Shown here: piece by piece, positions 1-11,620 of the stretch
Position numbering within the stretch: the first letter of the stretch is position 1
Layout of the letters: every line of letters begins with the position of its first letter
Source: Paralvinella palmiformis
Taxonomy: Eukaryota; Annelida; Polychaeta; Terebellida; Alvinellidae
DNA: 64,000 nucleotides
Reading direction: 5' to 3'
NCBI GenBank assembly: GCA_025642065.1
Contig: JAODUP010000271.1
Coordinates: forward strand, 515,001 to 579,000
Made by a program: the position numbers and the translations under genes
Notes under the pieces: model-generated
Database searches by the model: none
Told to the model about the DNA's origin: nothing
Seen by the model: only the letters and a program-made list of their open reading frames with translations

Positions 1-1150
1 GGATCCGTTGTCTCTGTTGTTCTGGTATTTATATTCGCGGTTTGTGTTAGTTATTTTATTTATTTGTCTGTGTGATACCTTATTGCGAGCATTAGACCAG
101 AAGGTTTACGGCATGTCATTGTCTCGTGATACGTCATCGGATGCTCGTAAATGCTCATTATTGGTCTTCTTCTGTCTTGTCTGTCGTAATGGATCACATA
201 TACTCTGTAGTCCGTCTTTCGGTTTCTGTTTGAGATTTTGTGTCAGTTTGTTGATTGTTTTCGTAGCGAGGAGAACGCTATTATTTAGCAAGTAACAATT
301 GTTTGCCGACGCGGTGAAGATCACAAATCACGTTGAAAAAAATAGCCGTTCACATTTCACGGGGGAAATATAATCGGTTTACAGTTCAAAGCCATAATCT
401 TAGAGAGAAATACGTAATAGTAATAAATTAACAGAAATTATTTTAATAAAAAGGATATTCAACACTGTGATCTTCAAACCTGCACTGTTCATTATAAAAT
501 AATATCCGGCCCACCCCTAGTGCAAATTATAGTAATTTTGTTGCAACCGACATACACACATTTGGATTTTTGTTAGATCTCGTCTTGTTAGCCGTAGCAT
601 ACGTATCATGAATCTATGACAGAATATGACGATTTATCTCCTGGACCTTGTTAACAAAAGCTAACAATCTTTATTTGTATAGTGAGAGGGGTGCATTGAA
701 AAATTTAAAATACTAGCATAAACTTGTGCGATTTACTGTCTGCTAAACACGCTCAGCTATCACACTAACCAAATGGATATGAAGGCGACATCTATCGAAT
801 GAAAGTTCTGGCACGTCTTGTTGATTTCTATGCCGCGCTGATTAATGCAAAATGAAACAAACTCGTTGCTTTGTCGTTCATTGAGTAACGAGAAAATGGG
901 TAAATATCATTATAGTTTTTACGAATTTCACGAGGAAAATAGAGTGTCAATCACAGATCAAGAAGAAAATGTAAATAAAATAACGCACCACGAAGATTAG
1001 ATTTCACGGTTCACGAGGATAATAAATCACATTTCTCACATTTTGTTGCGACGGATCAAGGGGGTGGAAGAGATGTGTTGTCAACAAAGCTGACACGTGC
1101 TCTGCTCCCAGCACATGACCTGCAGGTCTGTATTTGCGCTGTCGAAGTGT
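1..1150. other. AT-rich intergenic DNA, no gene seen
   Basis: I see no supported coding region here. Short open frames exist on both strands at about 8-324, but they have no recognisable domain and no splice context. The stretch ends next to an AAT trinucleotide run, which I assign to the tail of the adjacent minus-strand LINE. Confidence 0.5.
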
Positions 1151-1159
1151 CGATCTTAT

Positions 1160-2260
1160 CCTTAATAATAATAATAATAATAATAATAAATCTTTATTTC
1201 AGACTCTCAATTCCATAGTAATACAATACAAGTAACTAATTATCACAGTAAAAGAGAGAGATTATGTACAACATCAGGCAGCTCATTTTACATAACATCA
1301 CATTAAAAACAAACAAGTTATCAGTGGGGCATAAACATAATTAAAACAGAGGAGAGATATACTGATAATAAAATATCATTTGCTAGTGTGTAAAGTATTA
1401 AACCAGTAGCCCCAGATAAGAGAAGACAACGGAACACAAGATAAAACAACACTCATAATAACACTCTTTGAACTGGACTGAAGTCTATGGATAAAATTTG
1501 TAATATGTTTCCTTTGTAATTCACCAAAGGCAGGTATGTCATAGTGAACAAACATTTTACTTGCGCTACAATGTTTATCCAGTTTCACTAGTCGCGTAAG
1601 GCTATTATTATAGCCTACACATAGTTTTTTTTTCATAAGGGTTTGAGAAGAATCATACCAGAATTGTGTACAGTATAGGTTAGTACAGTATGATTTAAAT
1701 AAGAACACATTGACATCATCAGAACAAAAACTAAATTTTCTAATCAACATATTTGCATTGGCATAGAATTTACAAAGTTGTCTTTTCATATCAGATTTAC
1801 ATGAGTAGGTTTCCATTTTTACACCTAAATATCTACAATTATTAACAGTCTAACTGATTATTACACAAGTACAATGGTGGAGATTTAAGATCTTTAAATT
1901 TCTTTGGTTTGATTAACATGCATGGTCAAACTTTTCTTACTATTATATATAATATCGTGATCAGACCCATATTTTTCACATATGTTAAATAATTTTTGCA
2001 TTCCACAGGGCGACATACTCAATATACACAAATCATCAGCATATGCAATAAGTCTTCACCTAAATGACAACTAATGTTACCTTTTGATAAAGTCAAACTC
2101 AAATCATCAATGTATATATTAAAGAGAAGTGGTGACAGTATACCACCTTGCTTGACACCATTAGTTACAATAAAAGTAGTGGAGGTTGCATTTCCACATT
2201 TCACCGACATATTTTGATGTTGGTACCAAAAAGCAATAATACGGATTATTGTATAATTTC
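1160..2260 (-). mobile_element. Broken non-LTR retrotransposon (CR1-like LINE), RT C-terminal half
   Basis: On the minus strand, 2210-2019 encodes a reverse-transcriptase core with the motif GVKQGGILSPLLFNIYIDDL. The catalytic YADD box follows in a different frame, with its codons at 2043-2032, so at least one frameshift separates them. Further downstream, 1816-1376 is an open frame of the C-terminal type usual in these elements (NMLIRKFSFCS, then YCTNLYCTQFWYDSS). The 3' end at about 1160-1200 has an AATAAA-like tail running into a TTA microsatellite, as expected for CR1/L2-type elements. The frameshift and the missing endonuclease half make it a dead 5'-truncated copy. Family assignment within non-LTR elements is inferred from motifs only. 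Confidence 0.8.
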
Positions 2261-2275
2261 ATTTTAGGCCAGGTC

Positions 2276-3333
2276 AAAAGCCCCTTAGTTATTTTGCCAA
2301 TTTAATAATGTGACTTTTGTAAAGTAAAAAAATAAATTACACAAAAATAAAATGGCACACCTTAATTGTGATTTTGGTGAACAAAATAATAATGATAATT
2401 ATATAAATAGGTAAATGTCTTTTACAAGATAATTTTAATGCAATATTTAGATGCAAAATATCCAATGTTTCATTATACATATATCAATTGTAATCAAGGA
2501 CACGCTCATTGGAACTGAGAATCTTCCCTTATGTTATTTAACTCAGGTCTGTTCCAATTAATATTTCTGATCATGGGATCCTTATAATTGCAATTGTTGA
2601 TGACAGACAATGAATAAAGAAAACAGTTACAAACGAAATAATGATCATAGATTTAATAGAAGCCACTGAATAAAGCCATGATAGATATATATTTCTTTGA
2701 AGCAAGCAGGTCTTCAGATGACAGACAATTACAAAAGAAATAATTATTATAGATTTAAAAGAAGCCACCGAATAAAGCCATAAATATACATATATATTGT
2801 AGATATTTCTTTGAAGCAAGCAGATCTTCAGAGATTGAATTCCTATAAATAGTGCTGCTATTGCTATGCATATCATAAATCTCTTTTGACAATCATGGAG
2901 ATAATAACAAATAACAAAGGTGGTGTGAAAGTGTGTAATGAAGGACATACATACACTAAGAAGTGTATCAACAAGTCTACAATCAAAATTTATTTATATA
3001 TATTCAGAATGGTGATTCACAATGTTTTAATTAGATAAATATTTCTTGTACAAATTGTTTATAGATAGATATTTTATAAGAAAAATGCACAAATTGTATT
3101 ATTTAAAAAACTATCTTAGTTAATTATGCGGTTAATCCAGCAAAGTCTTTATGCAATCATTAGAAACAATAAATTGTGTGATTAAAGTGTGCGCTTCTAT
3201 TTTGTTTAATTTACTTTAAACTCACAATCACCAAAATCACAATTAAAGTGTGCAATTTTATGTTGTTTAATTTAATTTTTCACTTTACAAAAGTCACATT
3301 ATGAAATGGATTAAATAAATATAAGGGGCTTTT
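2276..3333. mobile_element. Non-autonomous DNA element with ~110-bp terminal inverted repeats
   Basis: The left end (from 2276, AAAAGCCCCTTA, continuing through TGTGACTTTTGTAAAGT) is repeated in inverse orientation at the right end (ACTTTACAAAAGTCACA through TAAGGGGCTTTT, ending at 3333). Both arms also share TCACAATTAAAGTGTGC-type sequence further in (about 2360-2398 and 3222-3260). The interior has repeated AAGCAAGCAGRTCTTCAGA words (2702-2830) and no transposase. I could not identify a convincing target-site duplication. Related fragments occur at about 6120-6340 and 46150-46310, so this is a dispersed family. Confidence 0.7.
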
Positions 3334-3783
3334 AACCCGTTAATGATGGTTGACAGCGATGTGGCTCCTAGTAACATCTTTGGGATCACAGTCATTTCCA
3401 CCAAGAACAAATATATGTCACAGTTGTGATTTATCTGTGGATTTATCATCAAGTACGTACCTTTCTTATGTCTTTCTTATGTAATTTTATTCATTACGAA
3501 GTATTTAATATTAAAATGCTTCCCGGTAAACATTACGACATCGGCTCAGTATCGAAACATGACGGCTAGTTGCCTTTACCATCGTCTATAACGGTATCAA
3601 ATATCGAGTAATGACATTATATATCTTTCTTATAGCTGGTACTGGTATTAAGTTCAACTTATGTGGTATTTATGTCATCAGTGGAAATAATACACAGATC
3701 TAATCCAGAATAGGTAATGGCAGTTTTCTTAATTTAAAAGTGAAAGGTCCATTCTAGATTAATTAACGGACGTGTTGCGTATA

Positions 3784-4175
3784 TTATATTGTAGGCTCTA
3801 TATTTTGGCCGGTGTTATTTATCCGGCAGTCGGATCCAGAACAATAGAAAACGGTCTTACTCATCCGGCAGCCGGAACCCGAAAGAGAAAGTATCGGCGA
3901 CTGCTTATCCGGCAGCTGGGAATACAACACTAATTTTATTTCTTGCTCAGCCGGCCTTTGCCGGGTGCGCAACGACATAAATCTTCACATAAATTTTTCT
4001 CTGTCCTGTGCCTAAATGTTTTTATAGTAACTGCGACGATTCTTTGGTTAACTTAGTGCAAGTAGACGCCTTAAATTTGGCAGGTTAGGCCTCAAAATCT
4101 TCACTGGGGAACCGAATATTTCCTGGGTGGGCAGGAAACCAAATCTTCACTGGTGAACCGGCAGCCGGGTGAATA
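3784..4175. other. Cluster of CCGGCAG(C/T)CGG words, unassigned
   Basis: Within an AT-rich background, ATCCGGCAG-type words recur near 3822, 3868 and 3910, with a further CCGGCAGCCGGG near 4159. Each is followed by a short spacer. It is not a regular tandem array and no coding sense was found. The region after it to about 4960 shows only a small hairpin (4743-4766) and a short CA run near 4380. Confidence 0.35.
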
Positions 4176-4742
4176 ATGACTTCCCTATATTTTATAGCAT
4201 ATGCTATAATTTCTGAGAAATATAGTAATGTTCTTTAGAAACAAATCGATAAACAAAATATTACAAATGTTAATGTGTATACGAGTACGTCGAGTTGTAG
4301 ACAATTTAATACAATTTTCATTTATTATCGAACACAATTAAACAGGTGTTAAGCTAGAGTATTAAAGCAGTGGCAATCACACACACACACACTTTCAACA
4401 TTCATTATGTGTTGCTTTCATTAAAATTATGAATGTTGAAATAAACGAAATGAACTATTATTTGTATAGGCTATCCCCTTTTGGGTGGGGTATAATGAAT
4501 GATCTTTCCCGCCACCTGCACAAGTGTAAATAAATAAACGGGGTTTTTCTAGCTCAGTCATGCCGCATAATTTGTTTTCACTGAATTGTTAGTCTTATGT
4601 AATAGATTTTTATATTGATACACACAAACAGGATCGGTAACCAGGTCCTCTAGATCTATTTATTTGGATGGATGCTGGTAAGTGGTAGATCTAGAGTCTA
4701 GATATATAGTAGATCTAGAATCGATGTCACTGACTGACTGAA

Positions 4743-4766
4743 TGTCAGACTGTCACAAGTCTGACA
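4743..4766. repeat. Short perfect hairpin, 9-bp stem
   Basis: TGTCAGACT is followed after six bases by its exact reverse complement AGTCTGACA. It lies in intergenic DNA with no gene end nearby, so I give it no function. Confidence 0.4.
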
Positions 4767-4968
4767 GTGGGAAGTGAAAGTTTGAAGGGCCGATATTTGT
4801 GTGAAAGTTGTTTATTTATATGATATAATAGTTGTTATTTATAATACTGTTAGTACTTACTACCCAACCGTGACTGTTTTCCTTTGTACTTGTAGTTTAA
4901 CAATTTATGGTGTTAGCTTGATTTCTCGTGTACCAGAGAGTGAGAGGCAAACAAAACTAACTTAACAG

Positions 4969-5148
4969 TTAATAGTCTAATTCAACACTGCCTCTGAGAA
5001 TCCTATAGCAGAATATCAGCTTAAAAGCTTTACTGTTGCCTAGAAGATTGCGCACTTTAGTGTGAATATTTCCAAAGTTGGAAAATATTCGTTCAATTGT
5101 TGCTGATGAAACTGAATTCATTGAACATTTTGTGTAGTGGACTTGCAT
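4969..5148 (-). pseudogene. hAT transposase C-terminal (dimerisation) remnant
   Basis: The minus strand reads as a 59-residue open frame ending in a stop at 4971-4969. It contains SSATIERIFSNFGNIHTKVR, then a leucine-glycine-asparagine stretch and ends ...VELDY. This is the signature of the hAT-family C-terminal dimerisation region (Pfam Dimer_Tnp_hAT), where S-S-A-x-x-E-R-x-F-S and the following K-x-R-N-x-L are conserved. The catalytic core upstream on the minus strand (above 5150) is not recognisable, so this is a truncated relic. Minus-strand sequence near 5235-5290 (GGGCAAAAGAC words) resembles 46270-46370 and may be element end sequence. Confidence 0.75.
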
Positions 5149-5387
5149 TCTAGCAGCATTATTAACATGCTGATGATCACACTTGCATATTTCTTATTTC
5201 CAATGGCAGCATGTAAAAAATGTGGGATCCAGTCTTTCACCACCCGGTCATTTGCCCTTCTGTCTTTTGCCCTTTAGAGGCCCTTTACATGATCAGTCTC
5301 TATGCTGGGAACATCCCCATCTGATTGTTGACTTGTTTGAACAGTTTTTAGTGTAAGTATATCCCTCAGAACAGGTTTATCTGATTT

Positions 5388-5830
5388 TGGTGCTTTATAA
5401 ATATACATTATTATCATTATCATCAATCAATCAATCAATCAAGTTTATTTCGGAACTGTATACAGTACAATATTAAGTAATGACATTCATGTATTGGTTA
5501 TACAATAATTAGCAGTATACAGTCCCAAGCCACGGAAAAGAGTCCTGTAGACTGTAGCCTCAAAGCATTATTGTATTATTTAATTTGTTTAACAATATTA
5601 AGTCAGTATTAAGTTTTGAGGTATTCCATAGCTTAGATAACAACAAATAAAGATAATATTGAACACATAATAAGACAGGACTAAACACTGGACACATGGT
5701 CATACATGGCTACACTTAAACACCCCACCCACCCACATGCCTCACCCAGCCCGACCCATGGGAAAACTGGGCTGTACATAAAATATATTAATAAGTCGCT
5801 GTACTCCTGAATCACAGCCCTTTGGAATCT
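5388..5830. mobile_element. Abutting LINE 3' tails
   Basis: At 5388-5425 the plus strand reads GGTGCTTTATAAATATACAT followed by an ATTATC run, a typical LINE or SINE 3' tail. It is immediately followed by (AATC)n and then AAGTTTATTTCGGAACTGTATAC. Read on the minus strand, that is the AAATAAACTTGATTGATT tail of a second CR1-like element, whose UTR may extend to about 5810. No coding part was seen. Confidence 0.45.
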
Positions 5831-6119
5831 AGAAGAGAAACCAGATATATGTATCTGTCTGATGAGCAGAATTTGTATAGAGTTCTGAAGATAAAAGATT
5901 CCATGTACGTGGCCCCATATTGGCTATACATTGTGATGTTACAACAGTCCGAGATGGAAGGAAATTTAAAACATATTTTGATACCTGCATTTTATATATA
6001 TATCAGTCAGTTTTAATACTCGCAAGTGCTTGAAAATGAGTTCTGTGTGAGCATAATAGGTGGCGCCAGCTGTGACTCTAATAATTTTCTTCACACCATC
6101 TCTGATATTTGTTATTATC

Positions 6120-6340
6120 TCTGTGATTGTCAAAATAGATTTATGATATACATGTACAGAACTATCAACACTATTTGTAGTAATTCAATTTCTTAATTAC
6201 TCAAAACTGTCATCCGAGATCTGCTTGCTAACTGTTCTCTTTATTCATTGTCTATCATCTCAAGATCTGCTTGCTTCAAAGAAATATCTATCTACATGAA
6301 TATATTATGGTTTTAATCAGTGGCTTCTTTTCTTAATTTT
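6120..6340 (-). repeat. Fragment of the 2276-3333 element family
   Basis: The minus strand contains GAAGCCACTGATTAAA, then ATAGATATTTCTTTGAAGCA and an AGATCTTGAGATGATAGACA-type stretch. These match the order and sequence of 2655-2840 inside the 1.06 kb element. Termini are not intact. Confidence 0.55.
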
Positions 6341-6346
6341 TTGGGG

Positions 6347-6506
6347 AAAAGATTGAACTAATACTGTGATTATTATTTGATATCCAGCCTTTAGTAATGT
6401 ATAAAGGTGGAAGGCCACAGAATTCCACACGGGAATTTTTTTTTGGTCCAGGTCTTTTACCCTTCTGTCTTATCAAATAATAATCACAGTATTAGTTCAA
6501 TCTTTT
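6347..6506. repeat. Perfect 36-bp inverted repeat with 88-base loop
   Basis: Bases 6347-6382 (starting AAAAGATTGAACTAATACTG) are the exact reverse complement of 6471-6506 (ending TAGTTCAATCTTTT). The 88-base loop includes an AATTCC...GGAATT pair and an (A/T)-rich run. The perfect match suggests a recent foldback or MITE-type insertion. It adjoins a fragment of the 2276-3333 element family. Confidence 0.8.
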
Positions 6507-7059
6507 CTATAATTTAAGCCAACATGCAGGTATGTATCAATGTGAGATAACACTATGATCATGAGAAAGTGAAACACTGCTTCAAATTAAACTCAGACTG
6601 GCTTTCTATACTGAGACAAAATTAAGTCACATTTTAAAACTATGATATATCACCTGGGTTATGCAGTCACATCTTAACAATATTACAATACATGTATGTG
6701 TCAACATTGGATAGAGGGTTATTCTGAGACTAGTAGACTATCTACAGTATATACAAGTAGTAATTACCCACATACCAGATATAGTTAAGTAGTTAGTGAA
6801 GGGGTCAACTAGACTAGATATTGGGTTATCATAATGTGGATAAGTCTGTTAACTCAATTGCTGTATTACATATTGTATGTATTACAGTCATATTGTAGTA
6901 GATGTTGTTATACTGTTATCATTTTACTATTTTATAGCGGCATTTTATTTAAATTGAGGTGTTTACAAGTCCGTGTAAAAAAAATGTAAACAAATCTGTT
7001 TTTACATGACGTTAATAACTATTAATTAATGGTGTTAATAACGTCTGTGTAAAAAACCT

Positions 7060-7440
7060 GCCAACCCTGGAACCACTGCACCAGAATACCTGTGTGAACT
7101 AGTGTCCATTATAAAGTCATCCCCAAAACTCAGGTCATCTGGTCAGATACTATTGCAGGTGCCAGTGTCTCAGCTCAAGTCATATGGTGTTTGTGCTTTT
7201 AGTGTTGCAGCCCCCACTTTGTGGAATAGGTTGCCAGGAGATATTAGAAATCCATTCTAAGAACTAACCTGTTCAAGGTTGTTTCAAGGTTGTTTAAATA
7301 ATAATTATCTTTGAAATCACTTTTACCTTTTTTTTTACAAACATATTATTTGGGGTAATATTATATTACATATTATTTGTACAGCACCTATGAATGGCTC
7401 TTGCTAGTAAGGGTGCTTTATTAAATACACACACACACAC
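7060..7440 (+). mobile_element. LINE ORF2 C-terminus and 3' end
   Basis: From about 7067 the plus strand encodes TAPEYLCELVSIIKSS, then CAFSVAAPTLWNRLPGDIRN. This is the C-terminal 'FSxxxPxLWNxLP' region typical of CR1/L2/RTE-type ORF2 proteins. A stop follows within the LPGDIRNPF segment. The tail at 7407-7427 (GTAAGGGTGCTTTATTAAAT) runs into a CA microsatellite. It matches the 3' tail of the SINE at 24068-24300. Confidence 0.7.
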
Positions 7441-8360
7441 ACATGCACCACACACACACACACAAATATTTTTGCTGATGTATGTGATCACAACATGCTA
7501 TGGGATAGCTTTGTAACATTGACATAGCATGACTCTTCTAAAAGAACGTTAGCTTTAAAGATTTTTGCTGAATGTATTTATAAATTTTGTTATATGAAAT
7601 TTAAAGTAAATAATGTATTAATATTTCTGTTTATAAATTATTTTGGAAAGTTTGCCTGCATTTAAAAAAAGGAATTATAAATTGGCTCTTAAAACTATTA
7701 GTCTATCTGTCAAATACTTGATGGCGAAAAGCCATGCATATTTAAATCTGACTAAAATGTCTAAAATAATTGTTAAATAAGACAGCTAGCATAAAATGTG
7801 TTCATGACAAATGTGCTGTTTTGTAAACCACCATTGTACAGAACGTAAATAACAACAAATATATTTGTATAGTTACTAGCAAACTACATCTTATTCAAAT
7901 TATAACCATTTTTTATACTTGGTGATTTAAATTTTTTTTATTATCAGACAATCCAACACAATAACTACTGATGTTTAGCTTACAAATGTCAAAGCTTGTA
8001 GTGAGCCCTGTGGTTCTAGTAGAACACTTCTGGCTTTAAAATCTTGATTATTTTACTATCTTCAGCATCACAATGATGTTGAATTGTCCGATAAATTAAC
8101 CTGAGGTAGCTTAAAGACTGTCCAGTACTCTCTTGGTCACAAAACAGATAGATCCCTGTTGGCAGTGTCATATATCAAAGTGAAGTTGCACATCAGATGG
8201 TGTTTAAGACAAACATGAGGCGAGGTGATTCAATTTAAACTTTTAATGCGCTTATTTTCGGTTAAATGAATTCTAAGGTGCGACAAAACCAGACTAGATA
8301 CCTATGCCATATTCCTTGGATGGAAAAAGTTTGAGATATAGGGAACAGACCAGTCAGGTG
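7440..8360. other. AT-rich intergenic DNA, nothing recognised
   Basis: No open frame with domain content, no inverted repeat and no tandem array was noticed here. It lies between two LINE fragments of opposite orientation. Confidence 0.4.
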
Positions 8361-8367
8361 GAGAAGG

Positions 8368-8640
8368 TTAAGGTGGATATGCATCCTGAAAAAGATGTGT
8401 CTTTAGCCTTTGTCTGAAACCTGATACTGTTGGGGCAGACCAAACTTTGTGAGGTAGAGAATTCCACAATAAAGGACCATCAGAGCTGAGACAGTCGTGA
8501 AAGTGTACTTTTGACTTGTTTATGCTAGGTTTGTACACAAGAAAATGAAGGTACAGGTTATCAGGGCTGCTGCGCCTTGTGTTGACTTGGCAGGTGTAGC
8601 GTGTCAAATGAGGACTGAAGTATGTGGGGACACAAGTGTA
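8368..8640 (-). mobile_element. LINE ORF2 C-terminal fragment
   Basis: The minus strand encodes RRSSPDNLYLHFLVYKPS, then GPLLWNSLPHKVWSAPTVSG and RLKTHLFQDAY before a stop at 8368. The order RRSS..L, LWNSLP, SAPxVxxF and LKTHLF is the standard end of CR1/L2-like ORF2 proteins. No RT domain is attached, so it is a 5'-truncated copy. It ends about 330 bp upstream of the kelch gene's first coding exon. Confidence 0.75.
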
Positions 8641-8967
8641 GAAATTTGTAAATAGTAGATGCTGTTTTGAAACATATTTGATGCCTGTGGTGATGTTTTA
8701 TGAATCCTGACTCTATTAAGTAGGATGTAAGAATGTAGATAAATATGAGCCAATGATATACATATATGTGTGTGTGCATGCATGTGCACACACTCACATA
8801 TATAGAGACTATCTTGTGCATACCAGTGTTAAAACTGAAATGTTGTCTGATCTAACTTAGTTCTGTAGTTCTCTCAGCCTAAAGTTGCCTCATTCATAAA
8901 TAAAGTCATCAGTAACCAAGTAGTTTGTCTTAATTTGAAATTGTCTTCATCTTTCCATGCAGCAACA

Positions 8968-9976
8968 ATGGCCTTGGAAAGAAGTACCATTTCGTCATTC
9001 ACATCTCAAAATGAGTCGCAGGCAGTTGGAGAATTAATCAGCAGGGAAGTGTGCTTATTGGAAGGAATTCGAGAACTCTACTCAAGTAAGATGTTCACCG
9101 ACATTGTAATAACAGTAGCTGGTAAGGAGTTTGAGTGTCACAAGCTCATACTGGCGATATGTAGTCCGTTCTTCATGGCAATGTTTTCCAGCGATATGCG
9201 CGAGACGAGACAGGATAGAGTCGAGATGAAGGAAATAACATCCAGCACGATGGAACTCGTACTCGACTACGTCTACACAGGTCAGGTAAAGTTTGGCGAG
9301 GAGACTGTCCAGAATCTGCTATCAGCTGCAAACATGCTACAGCTGATAGCACTGCGTAACGGTTGTGAGGAATTCATGATCAATAACATCTCGGCCACTA
9401 ACTGCATCGGCGTGTATTTCTTTGCGAAGGCGCACCAATGCGAGAAACTGGCCAAAAAGAGCAAAGATATGATGAATAGTAAATTTGCTGAGCTCTGCCA
9501 CCAGGAGGAGTTCCTCATGCTTCCTCATGATAAACTAATCCAGATGATCCAGGATGATGCCATCAACGTTGACAAAGAAGAGACGATCTACGAGGCATGT
9601 CTCGCCTGGTTGCAGTACGATTTGATTAATCGGCAGTGCCATTTGGTGGATGTGCTGAAGCATATAAGATTTGCTAATATCAGCTCCTATTACTTCTGCG
9701 ATGTGATAGACACGTCTCAACTGCTTGGAGAATTTGATGAAATCAAAAGAATCCTGTCACTTGTAAAGTATCGGCACATGTTAAAGGATAGACAGGGTGA
9801 GGTAGAATTGAATCTCGTGCCACGTTGCGGGATGTCATACGAGAGAGGCGTCTTGATCATGGCCAACCCATATCACGACGATTATCTAAAGAAGTACAAC
9901 ACAATGGAATTGCTGCTGCCCTCTACTGGAGAGATTAAGCATCTATGTAAACTGCCACACAGTGTATCTATGCCAG
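8968..9976 (+). CDS. Kelch-like gene, coding exon 1 (BTB, BACK and first blade)
   Basis: This exon encodes residues 1-336 plus the first base of codon 337. It ends CCAG followed by GTCAGT, a phase-1 donor. Without splicing the frame reads on for only 17 codons to a stop at 10027-10029, so the splice is needed to reach the kelch blades. The whole BTB-BACK module in one exon is common for this family. Confidence 0.93.
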
Positions 9977-10998
9977 GTCAGTGGGGCAGCCAATATCAAC
10001 GGATAATGTCAGAGTGTTGTCTGTTTTAGAAGGTTCAAAAGTTTTTAAAAGTCAGCGCGTTGCCAATGCTGGTTTGGCTAAATTAATTACAGTAGTTTTA
10101 GAAATGAATTGTGCATCATCATCATCATGATGTCATAATTGTATTTGATCATGTTAGAAGATCATCCTCAGTTCAAAGGTTCTTAATGAGGAATCATAGA
10201 CAGCTGACAGATAACATCAGAATATATATGCAGAACATTCGTTTTTTGTTCTAAAAATTTGGATATTCCTTGCGATACATTTTGATTGCCAAATTGAACA
10301 TTTTGTGTTTAACTTATGATTTAAACTTGTTTACATTTTGAATGATTTGACTAAGTACATGAGCTTCTGTGCCCTGTCATGACTATTCTGTCATCAGCAG
10401 ATAGGAGGCTTGTTTACATATTTTATTAGCATATTTAAGTTAATAAGTCGAACTGTAAACTAAAATGGGAACCTGTGTTGTTGTGGTCATGTATGTATAC
10501 ATATATTATGTATACATACATGTATGTATACATGATATAGCTGTTGATAATTTACATTAGATAAGATTTTACTGGTGATGCTTTCTACATATTTCACTTT
10601 CTGATGTGAAACCAAAGATATGATTAAAATAAGATAATTCATGTGTCATCATGCACTTTTGGCAAAACTTGTAATTTTACTTATATGGCCCCACCAGTTG
10701 GTGAGAAAGTAGGACTCTGTGATATAAATTAAGAAGAAAAAAAAGAAATCTTGTTTTGTGTTTAATATCAGTAATGTAAGGTTTTGTCCAAGTCGGCTGT
10801 CAAATGACTGGTATTTTGTCAAGCGAGGTTTTGTCGAAGTGAATTTACATCCATTTATTGTGCTGAATTTAAAGTTTTTACATTTTCAACATAATATTAA
10901 CTTGTCCAACAAAGACTATATATTTGTTTAGCTTTTGATATGGGCATATATTGCAATCCAATTTAAATTACTCAAGAATCTTTGGTATTCTCTCTCCT

Positions 10999-11049
<51 letters not shown>

Positions 11050-11583
11050 TTAACAGTTAGTATTTAATAAGTCAAGAGACAGTATATCTTTTAATGGTTA
11101 AATTACAGGGAAGTTAGTGAATGAGAGAATAAGTTGCTGAGTGAGTGAATGATTGAGTGTGAGCCATATATTTAACATCTTGGTATATATGACTAAATGG
11201 CTATTCCCTCGTGAAAGGAGGCGATTTGACAGAGGAATGTACATAGACAATTAACTTGATCCTGTCATCTACAGATTGTTAGCATAGTGTGTTACTACAG
11301 TAGTTATACATAAGAGAGAAGGCTATATGTTTGCGGGTAAACAACTTATTTAAATCAAAACTTATCAAGTTGTTTGATCTGTGTACAGTAGCTTTACTTT
11401 CCATTGCTGCATTTAAATAATTATATGTAGAAGTCATAAGTATTGGATCATATGTTTTATTTAGACAGTAGTAATTTAATAACAATGATATTGTATTACA
11501 TCACAACTAGGTATGCTTGTGCTTTTTATGTATTTAGTATGTGTTGCATTTGTAGATACACACACATACACTCTCTCTCTCTC

Positions 11584-11620
<37 letters not shown>

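Noticed and set aside
1..6. GGATCC at the first base as a cloning junction
   Set aside because: A BamHI-type site at the window start may be coincidence, and no vector sequence follows.
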